From assembly GCA_037134755.1 (NCBI GenBank), contig JBAXLO010000089.1, positions 1-16,545 on the forward strand: DNA of 16,545 nt, read 5' to 3'. Position numbers and translations under genes: made by a program. This document shows positions 7,273 through 14,083 of the stretch, in pieces; position 1 is the first letter of the stretch; the number at the start of each line of letters is the position of its first letter. The stretch is from JBAXLO01 sp037134755. Lineage in GTDB: Bacteria > Bacteroidota > Bacteroidia > Bacteroidales > JACABE01. The notes under the pieces were generated by a model. That model was not told the DNA's origin. It did no database searches and saw only the letters and a list, made by a program, of their open reading frames with translations.

Positions 7273-7280
7273 CAAAAGTA
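7273..7280 (-). promoter_or_regulatory. Candidate -7 promoter element (TACTTTTG) reading into the 21-bp array
   Basis: A perfect TACTTTTG on the minus strand points into the tandem array. Transcription would start near 7267 and reach the ATG at 7244 after roughly 23 bases. By eye, seven of nine copies of this octamer in the window sit directly upstream of genes, one is inside the YdeI-like gene, and this is the ninth. No good -33 element is seen. Confidence 0.45.
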
Positions 7281-7319
7281 AACTGAATTCTATTGACTTT
7301 TAAATAATAACATCATAAT

Positions 7320-7375
7320 CAAACTTAAGATAGTAAACAAATAAATAAAACATAGCAAACTTAAGATTGTAAACA
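7320..7375 (+). repeat. Pair of 20-bp direct repeats, 36 bp apart
   Basis: CAAACTTAAGATAGTAAACA (7320-7339) recurs at 7356-7375 with a single A-to-T difference. Both copies are in the AT-rich stretch upstream of the protease promoter. The remainder of 7282-7482 is AT-rich sequence in which I see no gene. Confidence 0.8.
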
Positions 7376-7482
7376 TAATCAACAATATATTAAAGAATAA
7401 TATCAATCAAATACTAAACATCATTAAAGCAAAAATCATAATTACTTACATCATTATTCTTTCTGCGAATGGAATATTTTAG

Positions 7483-7490
7483 TACTTTTG
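7483..7490 (+). promoter_or_regulatory. -7 promoter element (TACTTTTG) for the secreted protease operon
   Basis: TACTTTTG ends 19 bases before the ATG at 7510. As no other promoter element is seen before 11125, it may serve the protease, mqnE and recX together. Confidence 0.65.
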
Positions 7491-7509
7491 TAAACATTTA
7501 ATCAACATC

Positions 7510-9399
7510 ATGAAAAGAATCTTTATTAATACATTACTGCTTCTTATCCTAATGTTTGCTATTGTGAACAGCGTTAACAGCCAGATTAGTGTTGGAGGCA
7601 TTCCGCTTAGTTTGAGTACTAAAACTGAGAATAGTTTTATCCAAACTATCGTTGTTGAGAAGCCTGATATGCAAAGGACTGCTTTAGAAGATGAACTTGC
7701 CAACAAAAGGAATAAACCATATAGGATAGGCATCAATATTCCTGTTAATAAAGGTATTGATAACTCAGGCACTTGGACTGTTTCAGCAAACGGAGATAAG
7801 ATTTGGCGTTTAAAGTTAACGGCTAAAGATGCAACAGCATTAGGTGTTTACTACAACAGCTTTTATATTCCTAAAGGTGGGAAACTTTTTCTTTATAATG
7901 ATACTTATGAAAAGATAATTGGTGCTTATACAAGTGTTAACAACTCTCCATCAAGGCTATTTGCTACCGAACTTATAAGTGGTGAGTCCGTTACACTAGA
8001 ATATGATCAACCCGCAAATGTTAAAGACAATGCTATTATAAACATCTCCGAAGTAGATTATGCCTATAGATCAGTTAATAAAATGGCCAACTCCGGTTCA
8101 TGCGAAGTTAATGTAAATTGTAGTGAGGGCAATAACTGGAAAGCACAAAAGCAAGGAGTAGTTAAGATTACGGTAAAAACAATTGGAGGAACTTTCTTAT
8201 GTTCAGGCTCAGTTGTAAATAATACACGAAACGATTATATACCTTATGTATTAACAGCCGATCATTGTGCTTTTGATGGTGGTGGCGCTACCCCATCTGA
8301 CCTTGCTCAATGGATATTTTACTTTAATTATGAAGCTCCTGATTGCGCTAAACCTTCTTCAACAGGAAGCTTAGCAACAATGACTATGACAGGTGCTACT
8401 AAAATGGCTGAAGCAGGTGAAGGCGGTGCTACCGGTTCCGACTTCTATCTCGTTTTATTAAATAATAGTATCCCCGATTCCTATAATCCTTACTTTATAG
8501 GTTGGGATAGGACGAACAATCCGAGCCCTTCGGGTGTTGGTATTCATCATCCTTCCGGAGATATTAAGAAGATTTCGACATATAATACTACTTTGGCTAC
8601 TTCTCAATGGGGTAGTAATGGTGTATTTTCGCATTGGCAGGTTTATTGGGATCAAACAGCAAATGGACATGGAGTTACCGAAGGAGGATCATCAGGTTCG
8701 GCTATCTTTGATAACAACGGCAGACTAATTGGCACCTTAACCGGTGGAGATTCTGATTGTGGCAATCTTACAGGTGCTGATTGGTACGGTAAGTTTTACT
8801 ATCATTGGGATTTAAATGACACTACTCCTCAAGGAAGATTAAAAGATTGGCTCGATCCTATCTCAAAAGGAGTCACGCAGTTGGATGGTGTTTATTATCC
8901 TATTATTGATTTTAATGCTGACAAGACTGTTGTTCCTTTTGGTTCAACTGTTAATTATACTGATGCCTCAAGAGGAGGTCCTTATCAATACCAATGGAAG
9001 TTCGAAGGAGCTGTTCCTGATACTTCTAATGAGCGTAATCCTTCAAACATTACTTATCCAGCTTTAGGATCTTATAATGTTACTTTAAGAGTCATCAGAC
9101 CTGATACTACTATCATTAAGACAAAAACAAATTATATAAGAGTATTCGATGCGGTTAAGTTATATCCTAATCCAGCATCTGATTATGTTTGGCTCGACCT
9201 TGCTAACAACAATTATTCTACCATTAAGGTAAGTATTTATAATATGTTTGGAATGTTGGTAAGCTCTAAAGAACAAACGCTCACAAACGAAACAGGAATC
9301 TACTTTAATACATCTTACCTTAGTTCCGGCATCTATTTGTTCCGTATCGAAGGCAATTCTAATGTATTAGAGAAGAAAGTTATTATCATTCATAAATAA
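7510..9399 (+). CDS. Secreted lysyl-endopeptidase-like serine protease with PKD and T9SS sorting domains
   Basis: This 629-residue protein has a signal peptide (1-24), a propeptide (about 25-191), a chymotrypsin-fold protease (about 192-460), a PKD domain (about 463-546, DFNADKTVVPFGSTV) and a type A T9SS sorting domain (550-629, starting KLYPNPASDY and ending KKVIIIHK). The protease resembles Achromobacter protease I (Lys-C). The triad is His252 (LTADHC), Asp311 (GSDFYLV) and Ser395 (EGGSSGS). All six cysteines of the Achromobacter enzyme have counterparts: C198, C204, C231, C253, C279 and C417. Asp424 (GADWYG) and Trp367 (SQWGSNG) align with its specificity residues Asp225 and Trp169, whereas His210 is Thr411 here. 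Cleavage after Lys191 would give a mature start ahead of SGSC, like the Achromobacter enzyme. It is exported by Sec and then the T9SS to the surface or medium. Lysine specificity is inferred. Confidence 0.92.
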   Translation: MKRIFINTLLLLILMFAIVNSVNSQISVGGIPLSLSTKTENSFIQTIVVEKPDMQRTALEDELANKRNKPYRIGINIPVNKGIDNSGTWTVSANGDKIWRLKLTAKDATALGVYYNSFYIPKGGKLFLYNDTYEKIIGAYTSVNNSPSRLFATELISGESVTLEYDQPANVKDNAIINISEVDYAYRSVNKMANSGSCEVNVNCSEGNNWKAQKQGVVKITVKTIGGTFLCSGSVVNNTRNDYIPYVLTADHCAFDGGGATPSDLAQWIFYFNYEAPDCAKPSSTGSLATMTMTGATKMAEAGEGGATGSDFYLVLLNNSIPDSYNPYFIGWDRTNNPSPSGVGIHHPSGDIKKISTYNTTLATSQWGSNGVFSHWQVYWDQTANGHGVTEGGSSGSAIFDNNGRLIGTLTGGDSDCGNLTGADWYGKFYYHWDLNDTTPQGRLKDWLDPISKGVTQLDGVYYPIIDFNADKTVVPFGSTVNYTDASRGGPYQYQWKFEGAVPDTSNERNPSNITYPALGSYNVTLRVIRPDTTIIKTKTNYIRVFDAVKLYPNPASDYVWLDLANNNYSTIKVSIYNMFGMLVSSKEQTLTNETGIYFNTSYLSSGIYLFRIEGNSNVLEKKVIIIHK

Positions 9400-9405
9400 T
9401 CAAAG

Positions 9406-10527
9406 ATGGAAAACATTACTGAAATCATTAATAATAAACACTCAAATATAAGTAATACAGTAAAAGATATTGCTCTTAAAGTTTTAAATGGACAACGTAT
9501 TTCTGTTGAAGAATGCGTTGTTCTTTACGAAGAGGCTGACTTAAGTTTGGTTGGGATGCTTGCTAATCAAATTAGGGAACAAAAGAACGGTAACTACACT
9601 TATTATAATAAAAATCTGCATCTTGAACCTACAAATATCTGTATTCATAACTGTAAGTTCTGTTCTTATTCCAAAAAGATAAATACTGATGGCTGGGAAT
9701 ACACTGTTGAAGAGATGGTGGAACTTGTAAGAAAGGCACCGGAAGAAATCACAGAGGTTCATATAGTTGGTGGAGTGCATCCTTATCGGGATATACATTA
9801 CTATGGCAATCTTATCAAAGAGATTAAAGCTATCAGACCTTCTATTCACATCAAAGCATTTACTGCTGTGGAGATTGATCACATGATTAAGAAGGCTGGA
9901 ATCACAATTAAGGAAGGGGCACAATTACTAAAGGAATATGGATTGGATTCTATCCCCGGAGGTGGTGCTGAGATCTTTGACGAAACTTTACGTTTAGATA
10001 TTTGTTCTTCCAAATCTACTTCCGAACGTTGGTTGGAGATACATGAAGAGTTGCATAAAGTTGGTATTCCTTCGAATGCAACTATTCTTTACGGTCATGT
10101 GGAAACGTATGCGCATCGTGCCGATCACATGAACAGATTACGCGAACTTCAAGATAGAACGGGTGGTTTTAATGCCTTTATCCCACTTAAGTTTAAGCAT
10201 AAAAACAATACTATGTCCGATACTAAGGAAGTTTCTGTTATCGAAGACCTCAAGAACTATGCAATTGCCCGAATCTTTCTTGATAATTTCGGTCATATAA
10301 AGAGCTACTGGCCTATGACCGGCAAGCAACTAGCTCAGCTTTCTCTTTCTTTTGGTGTTGATGATTTTGATGGCACTATTAATGATTCTACAAAGATTTA
10401 TTCTTTGGCAGGATCCGAAGAGCAAAACCCTTCGATGACTACCGAAGAAATGAAGCAGCTTATTAAGGACGTTAAACGTATTCCTGTTGAGCGTGATTCT
10501 ATTTATAATATCATCAATGCTGATTAG
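9406..10527 (+). CDS. mqnE: Aminofutalosine synthase, radical SAM
   Basis: This 373-residue radical SAM enzyme of the futalosine menaquinone pathway is predicted to join 3-[(1-carboxyvinyl)oxy]benzoate to the adenosyl group of SAM to give 6-amino-6-deoxyfutalosine. The iron-sulphur motif is CIHNCKFC (C79, C83, C86), followed by HIVGGVHP, GLDSIPGGGAEIF, YGHVETYAHRADH, LQDRTGGFNAFIPL and LDNFGHIKSYWPM. MqnC and CofH are close relatives. The ETYAHRADH and TGGFNAFIPL context and the length favour MqnE over MqnC. It starts only six bases after the protease stop and recX begins three bases after its own stop, so it appears to be translated from a shared message despite the unrelated functions. No other mqn gene lies in this window. 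Confidence 0.88.
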   Translation: MENITEIINNKHSNISNTVKDIALKVLNGQRISVEECVVLYEEADLSLVGMLANQIREQKNGNYTYYNKNLHLEPTNICIHNCKFCSYSKKINTDGWEYTVEEMVELVRKAPEEITEVHIVGGVHPYRDIHYYGNLIKEIKAIRPSIHIKAFTAVEIDHMIKKAGITIKEGAQLLKEYGLDSIPGGGAEIFDETLRLDICSSKSTSERWLEIHEELHKVGIPSNATILYGHVETYAHRADHMNRLRELQDRTGGFNAFIPLKFKHKNNTMSDTKEVSVIEDLKNYAIARIFLDNFGHIKSYWPMTGKQLAQLSLSFGVDDFDGTINDSTKIYSLAGSEEQNPSMTTEEMKQLIKDVKRIPVERDSIYNIINAD

Positions 10528-10530
10528 TAG

Positions 10531-11019
10531 ATGTATGATAAGGATAATATAAAGAAAAAGAAAGTATTTGATAAGAAACAAGCCTTTCAGAAAGCTTTGC
10601 AATATTGTGCTTATCAGGAACGTTCGCAGCAGGAAGTTCGTGATAAGCTTTATGATTGGGGTTTACACAAGGAGGAAGTAGAAGATTGCATTGCCGACCT
10701 CATTATCCAGAACTTTATTAACGAAGAACGCTTTGCTAAGCTCTATGCAGGCAGTAAATTCAGGCAAAACAAGTGGGGCAGAGTTAAGATCAAGCAAGAG
10801 CTTAAGCTTAAGAAGATTTCTCCTTATTGTATTAAGGTTGCTTTGGAAGAGATTGATGATAATGAATATATGAAAGTCCTTAATGCTATCATCAATAAGA
10901 AATCTTCGGAGACAAAAGAGCAAAATAAGTATAAAAGACTCTCTAAAATCGCCTCTTTTGCCATCTCTAAGGGCTTTGAATCCGAGCTTGTAATGAGTAT
11001 TCTTAGAGATGAAGACTAA
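10531..11019 (+). CDS. recX: RecX family regulatory protein
   Basis: This 162-residue protein is a RecX family member, a cytoplasmic modulator that binds RecA filaments and limits recombinase activity. Characteristic stretches are ALQYCAYQERSQQEVRDKLYDWG (about residues 22-44), VEDCIADLIIQNFINEERFAKLYAGSKFRQNKWG in the middle, and IKQELKLKKIS. The three-helix repeat architecture is apparent from hydrophobic spacing. The ATG follows the mqnE stop TAG and a second TAG with no further gap, so translation is probably coupled. recA is not in this window, so the usual recA-recX neighbourhood is absent, as is common in Bacteroidota. The length is typical. Confidence 0.88.
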   Translation: MYDKDNIKKKKVFDKKQAFQKALQYCAYQERSQQEVRDKLYDWGLHKEEVEDCIADLIIQNFINEERFAKLYAGSKFRQNKWGRVKIKQELKLKKISPYCIKVALEEIDDNEYMKVLNAIINKKSSETKEQNKYKRLSKIASFAISKGFESELVMSILRDED

Positions 11020-11124
11020 TCTTTTCTTACCATTATGTTTTATCCTGTTTTCATAGCGTTTCAGGGCAAATATATTGCTTTTTCTTTCCCTAATACGCTT
11101 TCTTTTTAGTATCAAAAGATTTCG

Positions 11125-11132
11125 TACCTTTG
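11125..11132 (+). promoter_or_regulatory. -7 promoter element (TACCTTTG) for mnmA
   Basis: TACCTTTG fits TAnnTTTG and ends 25 bases before the GTG start at 11158. The 138-base gap after recX and this element mark the start of a new transcription unit. Confidence 0.6.
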
Positions 11133-11157
11133 CATTTTAATTCAAGTCATTATTTAA

Positions 11158-12222
11158 GTGGAAATAGCAGCTTTAGTTTCAGGTGGTGTTGACAGTTCGG
11201 TAACCGTTCATTTGCTTAAAGAACAGGGTTTCGAGCCTACGATTTTCTATATTAAGATTGGTATGGAAGATGAGCATGGTTATATTGATTGTCCTTCGGA
11301 AGAGGACATTGAGATAACAACTTATATTGCCAAAAAGTACGGTTGTAAGTTCGAGATTGTTTCTTTGCAACAGGATTATTGGGAAAAGGTTGTGGATTAT
11401 ACAATCCAGTCTGTTAAAAGAGGCCTTACTCCCAACCCCGACATGATGTGCAACAAGCTTATTAAATTTGGTACTTTCGAAGAACGTTATGGTAAAGATT
11501 TTGACAAGATTTCGACGGGGCATTATGCCACTACTACCGAAAGAAATGGCAAAGTTTACCTCTCAACGGCTGCTGATAAGGTCAAGGACCAGACTTATTT
11601 CCTCGGTCAGATCAATTATTTGCAGGTTTCAAAGCTTATGTTTCCGATTGGTGGCCTTCAGAAGAAGGAAGTTAGGGATATTGCTTCGCTATGTAAGCTT
11701 CCGAGTGCTTATCGCAAGGATAGTCAAGGGATATGTTTCCTTGGCAAGATCAATTACAACGATTTTATTAAGCGTTATTTAGGCGAGAAACAAGGAAACA
11801 TTGTTGAGTTTGAAACCGGCAAGATTCTTGGCAAGCATAATGGCTATTGGTTTCATACAATTGGGCAACGCAAGGGCTTAGGCCTGTCCGGTGGGCCTTG
11901 GTTTGTGGTTAAAAAGGACATTGAGCAGAATATTATATACGCTTCCAACGGTTATGATCCCGAAACGCAGTATGGAACGACCGTTAATCTGGCTGGATTC
12001 GATTTTATTACCGATAATCCATGGGATACAGCTATTGATAAGCAGGAAATTCAGTTTAAGATACGTCATACGCCTGATTTTACTAAGGGTAGCCTCGATA
12101 AAATAGGCGATATACACCGTATAACTTCCAATGATAAGATTCAAGGGATTGCTGCGGGCCAATTTGGAGTCATTTACGACGATAAAGCAGAGATTTGCAT
12201 CGGTAGTGGCATGATTATTTAA
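11158..12222 (+). CDS. mnmA: tRNA-specific 2-thiouridylase MnmA (GTG start)
   Basis: This 354-residue enzyme thiolates uridine 34 of the Lys, Glu and Gln tRNAs, using ATP and a sulphur relay. Visible motifs are the PP-loop SGGVDSS (8-14), Cys98 in NPDMMCNK, GHYA (121-124), DQTYFLG, and Cys193 in SQGICFLG; Cys98 and Cys193 are the predicted catalytic cysteine pair. The start codon is GTG: the codon directly before it is TAA in frame, and the next in-frame ATG lies beyond the PP-loop, so no other start keeps the enzyme intact. The length is typical. A TACCTTTG promoter element lies upstream. rimM follows after 60 bases and trmN6 after that, forming a translation-related cluster. Confidence 0.95.
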   Translation: MEIAALVSGGVDSSVTVHLLKEQGFEPTIFYIKIGMEDEHGYIDCPSEEDIEITTYIAKKYGCKFEIVSLQQDYWEKVVDYTIQSVKRGLTPNPDMMCNKLIKFGTFEERYGKDFDKISTGHYATTTERNGKVYLSTAADKVKDQTYFLGQINYLQVSKLMFPIGGLQKKEVRDIASLCKLPSAYRKDSQGICFLGKINYNDFIKRYLGEKQGNIVEFETGKILGKHNGYWFHTIGQRKGLGLSGGPWFVVKKDIEQNIIYASNGYDPETQYGTTVNLAGFDFITDNPWDTAIDKQEIQFKIRHTPDFTKGSLDKIGDIHRITSNDKIQGIAAGQFGVIYDDKAEICIGSGMII

Positions 12223-12282
12223 TCTCAAATGTATTCTTTTTATTCCCGCTAAGGGCTAAAACATTATAAAAACAACAATTCG

Positions 12283-12807
12283 ATGGATAAAAAAGATTGT
12301 TTCAATTTAGGCAAGATTACCAAGCCTTTTGGTTATAAAGGCGAACTTATTTTTTGGTTTGATGTTGACGACCCGACAGAATATAAAGGCATTCAATCAG
12401 TGTTGATTGAGTTAAAAACCGGCTTGGTACCCTTTATTATCCAAAGTTTAAAGCTTAGGATGCCGAATACTGCCATTGTTAAGCTTGAAGACATCACTCC
12501 TGACGCCGCTTTGACGCTTGTTGGCAACGATTTGTACCTTCCATTAAAGGTGTTACCCAAATTGACAGGTAATAAGTTCTATTTTCATGAAGTTATTGGT
12601 TTTGATGTTATTGATACCACTTATGGAAATATTGGTAAGATAGATAAAATACTCGATTACCCCGCTCAGCCTATCATGCAGGTAGTTAACAAAGACGCTA
12701 AGGAGATATTAATCCCCGTTATCGACCAAATTATCCTCAATGTCGACCGCAAAAAGAAGGAAATGGAAGTTGATACACCCGAAGGCCTCATTGATCTTTA
12801 TATTTAA
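12283..12807 (+). CDS. rimM: Ribosome maturation factor RimM
   Basis: This 174-residue protein assists 30S subunit maturation by binding ribosomal protein uS19 and promoting folding of the 16S rRNA 3' head domain. The N-terminal RimM beta-barrel carries the signature GKITKPFGYKGEL (10-22). A C-terminal PRC-barrel-like domain begins near residue 97 (KFYFHEVIGFDVID) and includes PAQPIMQV, KEILIPVIDQIILNVD and the closing GLIDLYI. The full length is typical. In many bacteria rimM sits with rpsP and trmD; here it stands between mnmA and trmN6, which start 60 bases before it and 9 bases after it. I see no promoter element in the 60-base gap, so it may be read from the mnmA promoter. Confidence 0.93.
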   Translation: MDKKDCFNLGKITKPFGYKGELIFWFDVDDPTEYKGIQSVLIELKTGLVPFIIQSLKLRMPNTAIVKLEDITPDAALTLVGNDLYLPLKVLPKLTGNKFYFHEVIGFDVIDTTYGNIGKIDKILDYPAQPIMQVVNKDAKEILIPVIDQIILNVDRKKKEMEVDTPEGLIDLYI

Positions 12808-12816
12808 CTACTTACA

Positions 12817-13518
12817 ATGCCTTTTAACTTCAAACAATTCAGCGTTACTGACGATAGAAGTACCATGAAAGTGGGTACTGACGCCGTTTTACTGGGTGCA
12901 TGGGCTAATGTTGACAATATGGACAGCATTTTGGACATTGGAACCGGCAGTGGCGTCATTGCATTGATGCTAGCGCAACGTAGTGAGGTATTTGTGGAAG
13001 CTATTGACGTCGATTCGGACTCTATTAATCAAGCCGAGGTGAATTTTAATAATTCTCCATGGAAAAATAGGCTTAAATTATACCTTAATACTGTCCAAAA
13101 ACATGCTAGGATTGCCCATATTCACTATAGCCTCATCGTTTGCAACCCTCCATACTTTGCTGATCACCTAAAATCTGAGAATGAGAAGCGTAACCTTGCC
13201 CGTCATGCCGATAAGCTATCTTTTAAAGACCTTGCCTTTTCGGTTTCGCTACTTTTAACTAAAGAAGGTCGCTTTTGCATCATCCTACCTGTTGATCAGA
13301 GTGATAAGTTCCGACAAATTGCTTTAAATAATGATCTTTATTGCGTAAAGCGAACCTATGTTTACTCCAAACCTGACGTTGATCCTATCAGAGTGTTGTC
13401 TGATTTCCAGTTTACAAAGCTTCCTATCGAAACTTCATCCATTGTTCTTCGCAATACCGACGATAGTTACACCGATGAATATAAAAATCTAACCAAAGAC
13501 TTCTATCTTAACTTCTAA
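12817..13518 (+). CDS. trmN6: tRNA1(Val) (adenine37-N6)-methyltransferase, TrmN6/YfiC type
   Basis: This 233-residue class I SAM-dependent methyltransferase is predicted to methylate N6 of adenine 37 next to the anticodon of tRNA-Val. The N-terminus carries the family block KVGTDAVLLGAW (18-29), then SAM motif I DIGTGSGVIAL (40-50), an acidic residue at the end of strand 2 (AIDVDSDSI), and the catalytic NPPY (110-113) typical of N6-adenine methyltransferases. It starts nine bases after rimM, so the two are almost certainly co-transcribed. TrmN6 and other small MTS-family enzymes look alike, so the exact tRNA target is inferred from family similarity. Confidence 0.88.
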   Translation: MPFNFKQFSVTDDRSTMKVGTDAVLLGAWANVDNMDSILDIGTGSGVIALMLAQRSEVFVEAIDVDSDSINQAEVNFNNSPWKNRLKLYLNTVQKHARIAHIHYSLIVCNPPYFADHLKSENEKRNLARHADKLSFKDLAFSVSLLLTKEGRFCIILPVDQSDKFRQIALNNDLYCVKRTYVYSKPDVDPIRVLSDFQFTKLPIETSSIVLRNTDDSYTDEYKNLTKDFYLNF

Positions 13519-13558
13519 TCACATCTTAGCTATAATTATTTTCTTTATCATAATACTA

Positions 13559-13598
13559 TTTATCTTTCTATTATTCTATAAATAATATTAAAGATAAA
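13559..13598. terminator. AT-rich stem-loop downstream of trmN6
   Basis: TTTATCTTT (13559-13567) pairs perfectly with AAAGATAAA (13590-13598), and ATTATT/AATAAT can extend the stem inside. It starts 40 bases after the trmN6 stop. It has no GC-rich stem and no clean T run, so an end-of-transcript role is only plausible. Confidence 0.35.
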
Positions 13599-13671
13599 AA
13601 GTATGGAGCTTAAAAAAGCTTACGCAGATTTTATCTATAACTATAATTATATTCTTTGATGTTAAAAACTA

Positions 13672-13711
13672 CTTAGAAGTAAATTTACGAGCTCGTAAAT
13701 TTACTTCTAAG
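13672..13711. repeat. Perfect 40-bp palindrome
   Basis: The left arm CTTAGAAGTAAATTTACGAG (13672-13691) is followed directly by its exact reverse complement (13692-13711), with no spacer and no mismatch. The right arm is continuous with the first unit of the 21-bp array, so the left arm is an inverted copy of the start of that unit. Single-stranded, it could form an 18-bp hairpin with a four-base loop. Confidence 0.98.
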
Positions 13712-13898
13712 CTGCAAGAATCTTCTTCTAAGTAGAATAATTTTACTTCTAGAACGCAATGATCATCTTCTAAGTAGTAAAGATTTACTTCTATGTAGCA
13801 ATAATCTTCTTTTAGAGAGCAATAATCTTCTTCTAAACCGCGAAGATTTACTTCTAAGTAGTGATGATTTATTTCTAACTAAATCAACATTTATTCTA
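13701..13898. repeat. Tandem array of about ten exact 21-bp units
   Basis: The core TTCTA (one copy TTTTA) recurs at 13705, 13726, 13747, 13768, 13789, 13810, 13831, 13852, 13873 and 13894, always exactly 21 bases apart. A further TTCTA at 13957 keeps the phase (63 bases on). Units fall into two types, starting TTACTTCTA or close to CTTCTTCTA, roughly alternating. The second half of each unit has drifted strongly. One plus frame reads a leucine-rich heptapeptide (LLLSSxD/N), and one minus frame reads LE-V/E-N/D-x-x-x, both without stops, but neither has an ATG, GTG or TTG start or a clear promoter. The array lies in the 565-bp gap between trmN6 and comB, where I find no conventional gene. Confidence 0.96.
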
Positions 13899-13967
13899 AG
13901 CTCATAAATGCTCTAAAGAAATGACTATATTTTTAAGCTAACTAGAATATTGCTTATTCTAAAGCAT

Positions 13968-14012
13968 TATTATTTATCACAATAAAGAATATTTTTATTA
14001 TGATAAATAATA
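13968..14012. terminator. Long AT-only stem-loop between the array and comB
   Basis: TATTATTTATCA (13968-13979) pairs perfectly with TGATAAATAATA (14001-14012). After one mismatch the stem continues with AATAAA/TTTATT inside. It lies 71 bases beyond the comB stop and may end comB transcription, but the stem is AT-rich and the role is inferred. Confidence 0.4.
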
Positions 14013-14083
14013 TTATTGATAAGAAAAGAAAATGAATTTATAAAAAAGAAATCATTTTATTAATGATAATGTATTAGATGCAC

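Noticed and set aside
6971..7303. Plus-strand 110-codon frame (TTG start) reading MTSTT-like repeats
   Set aside because: Unit differences in this frame mostly change amino acids (Thr/Met, Leu/Ser), the start is TTG, and no promoter element precedes it.
10663..11115. 150-codon open frame antisense to recX
   Set aside because: It is the shadow of a convincing recX on the other strand and has no recognisable features.
13519..14083. A replication origin near gyrB
   Set aside because: The gap is AT-rich with iteron-like repeats, but I see no clear DnaA boxes (TTATCCACA) and no dnaA, dnaN or rep gene.
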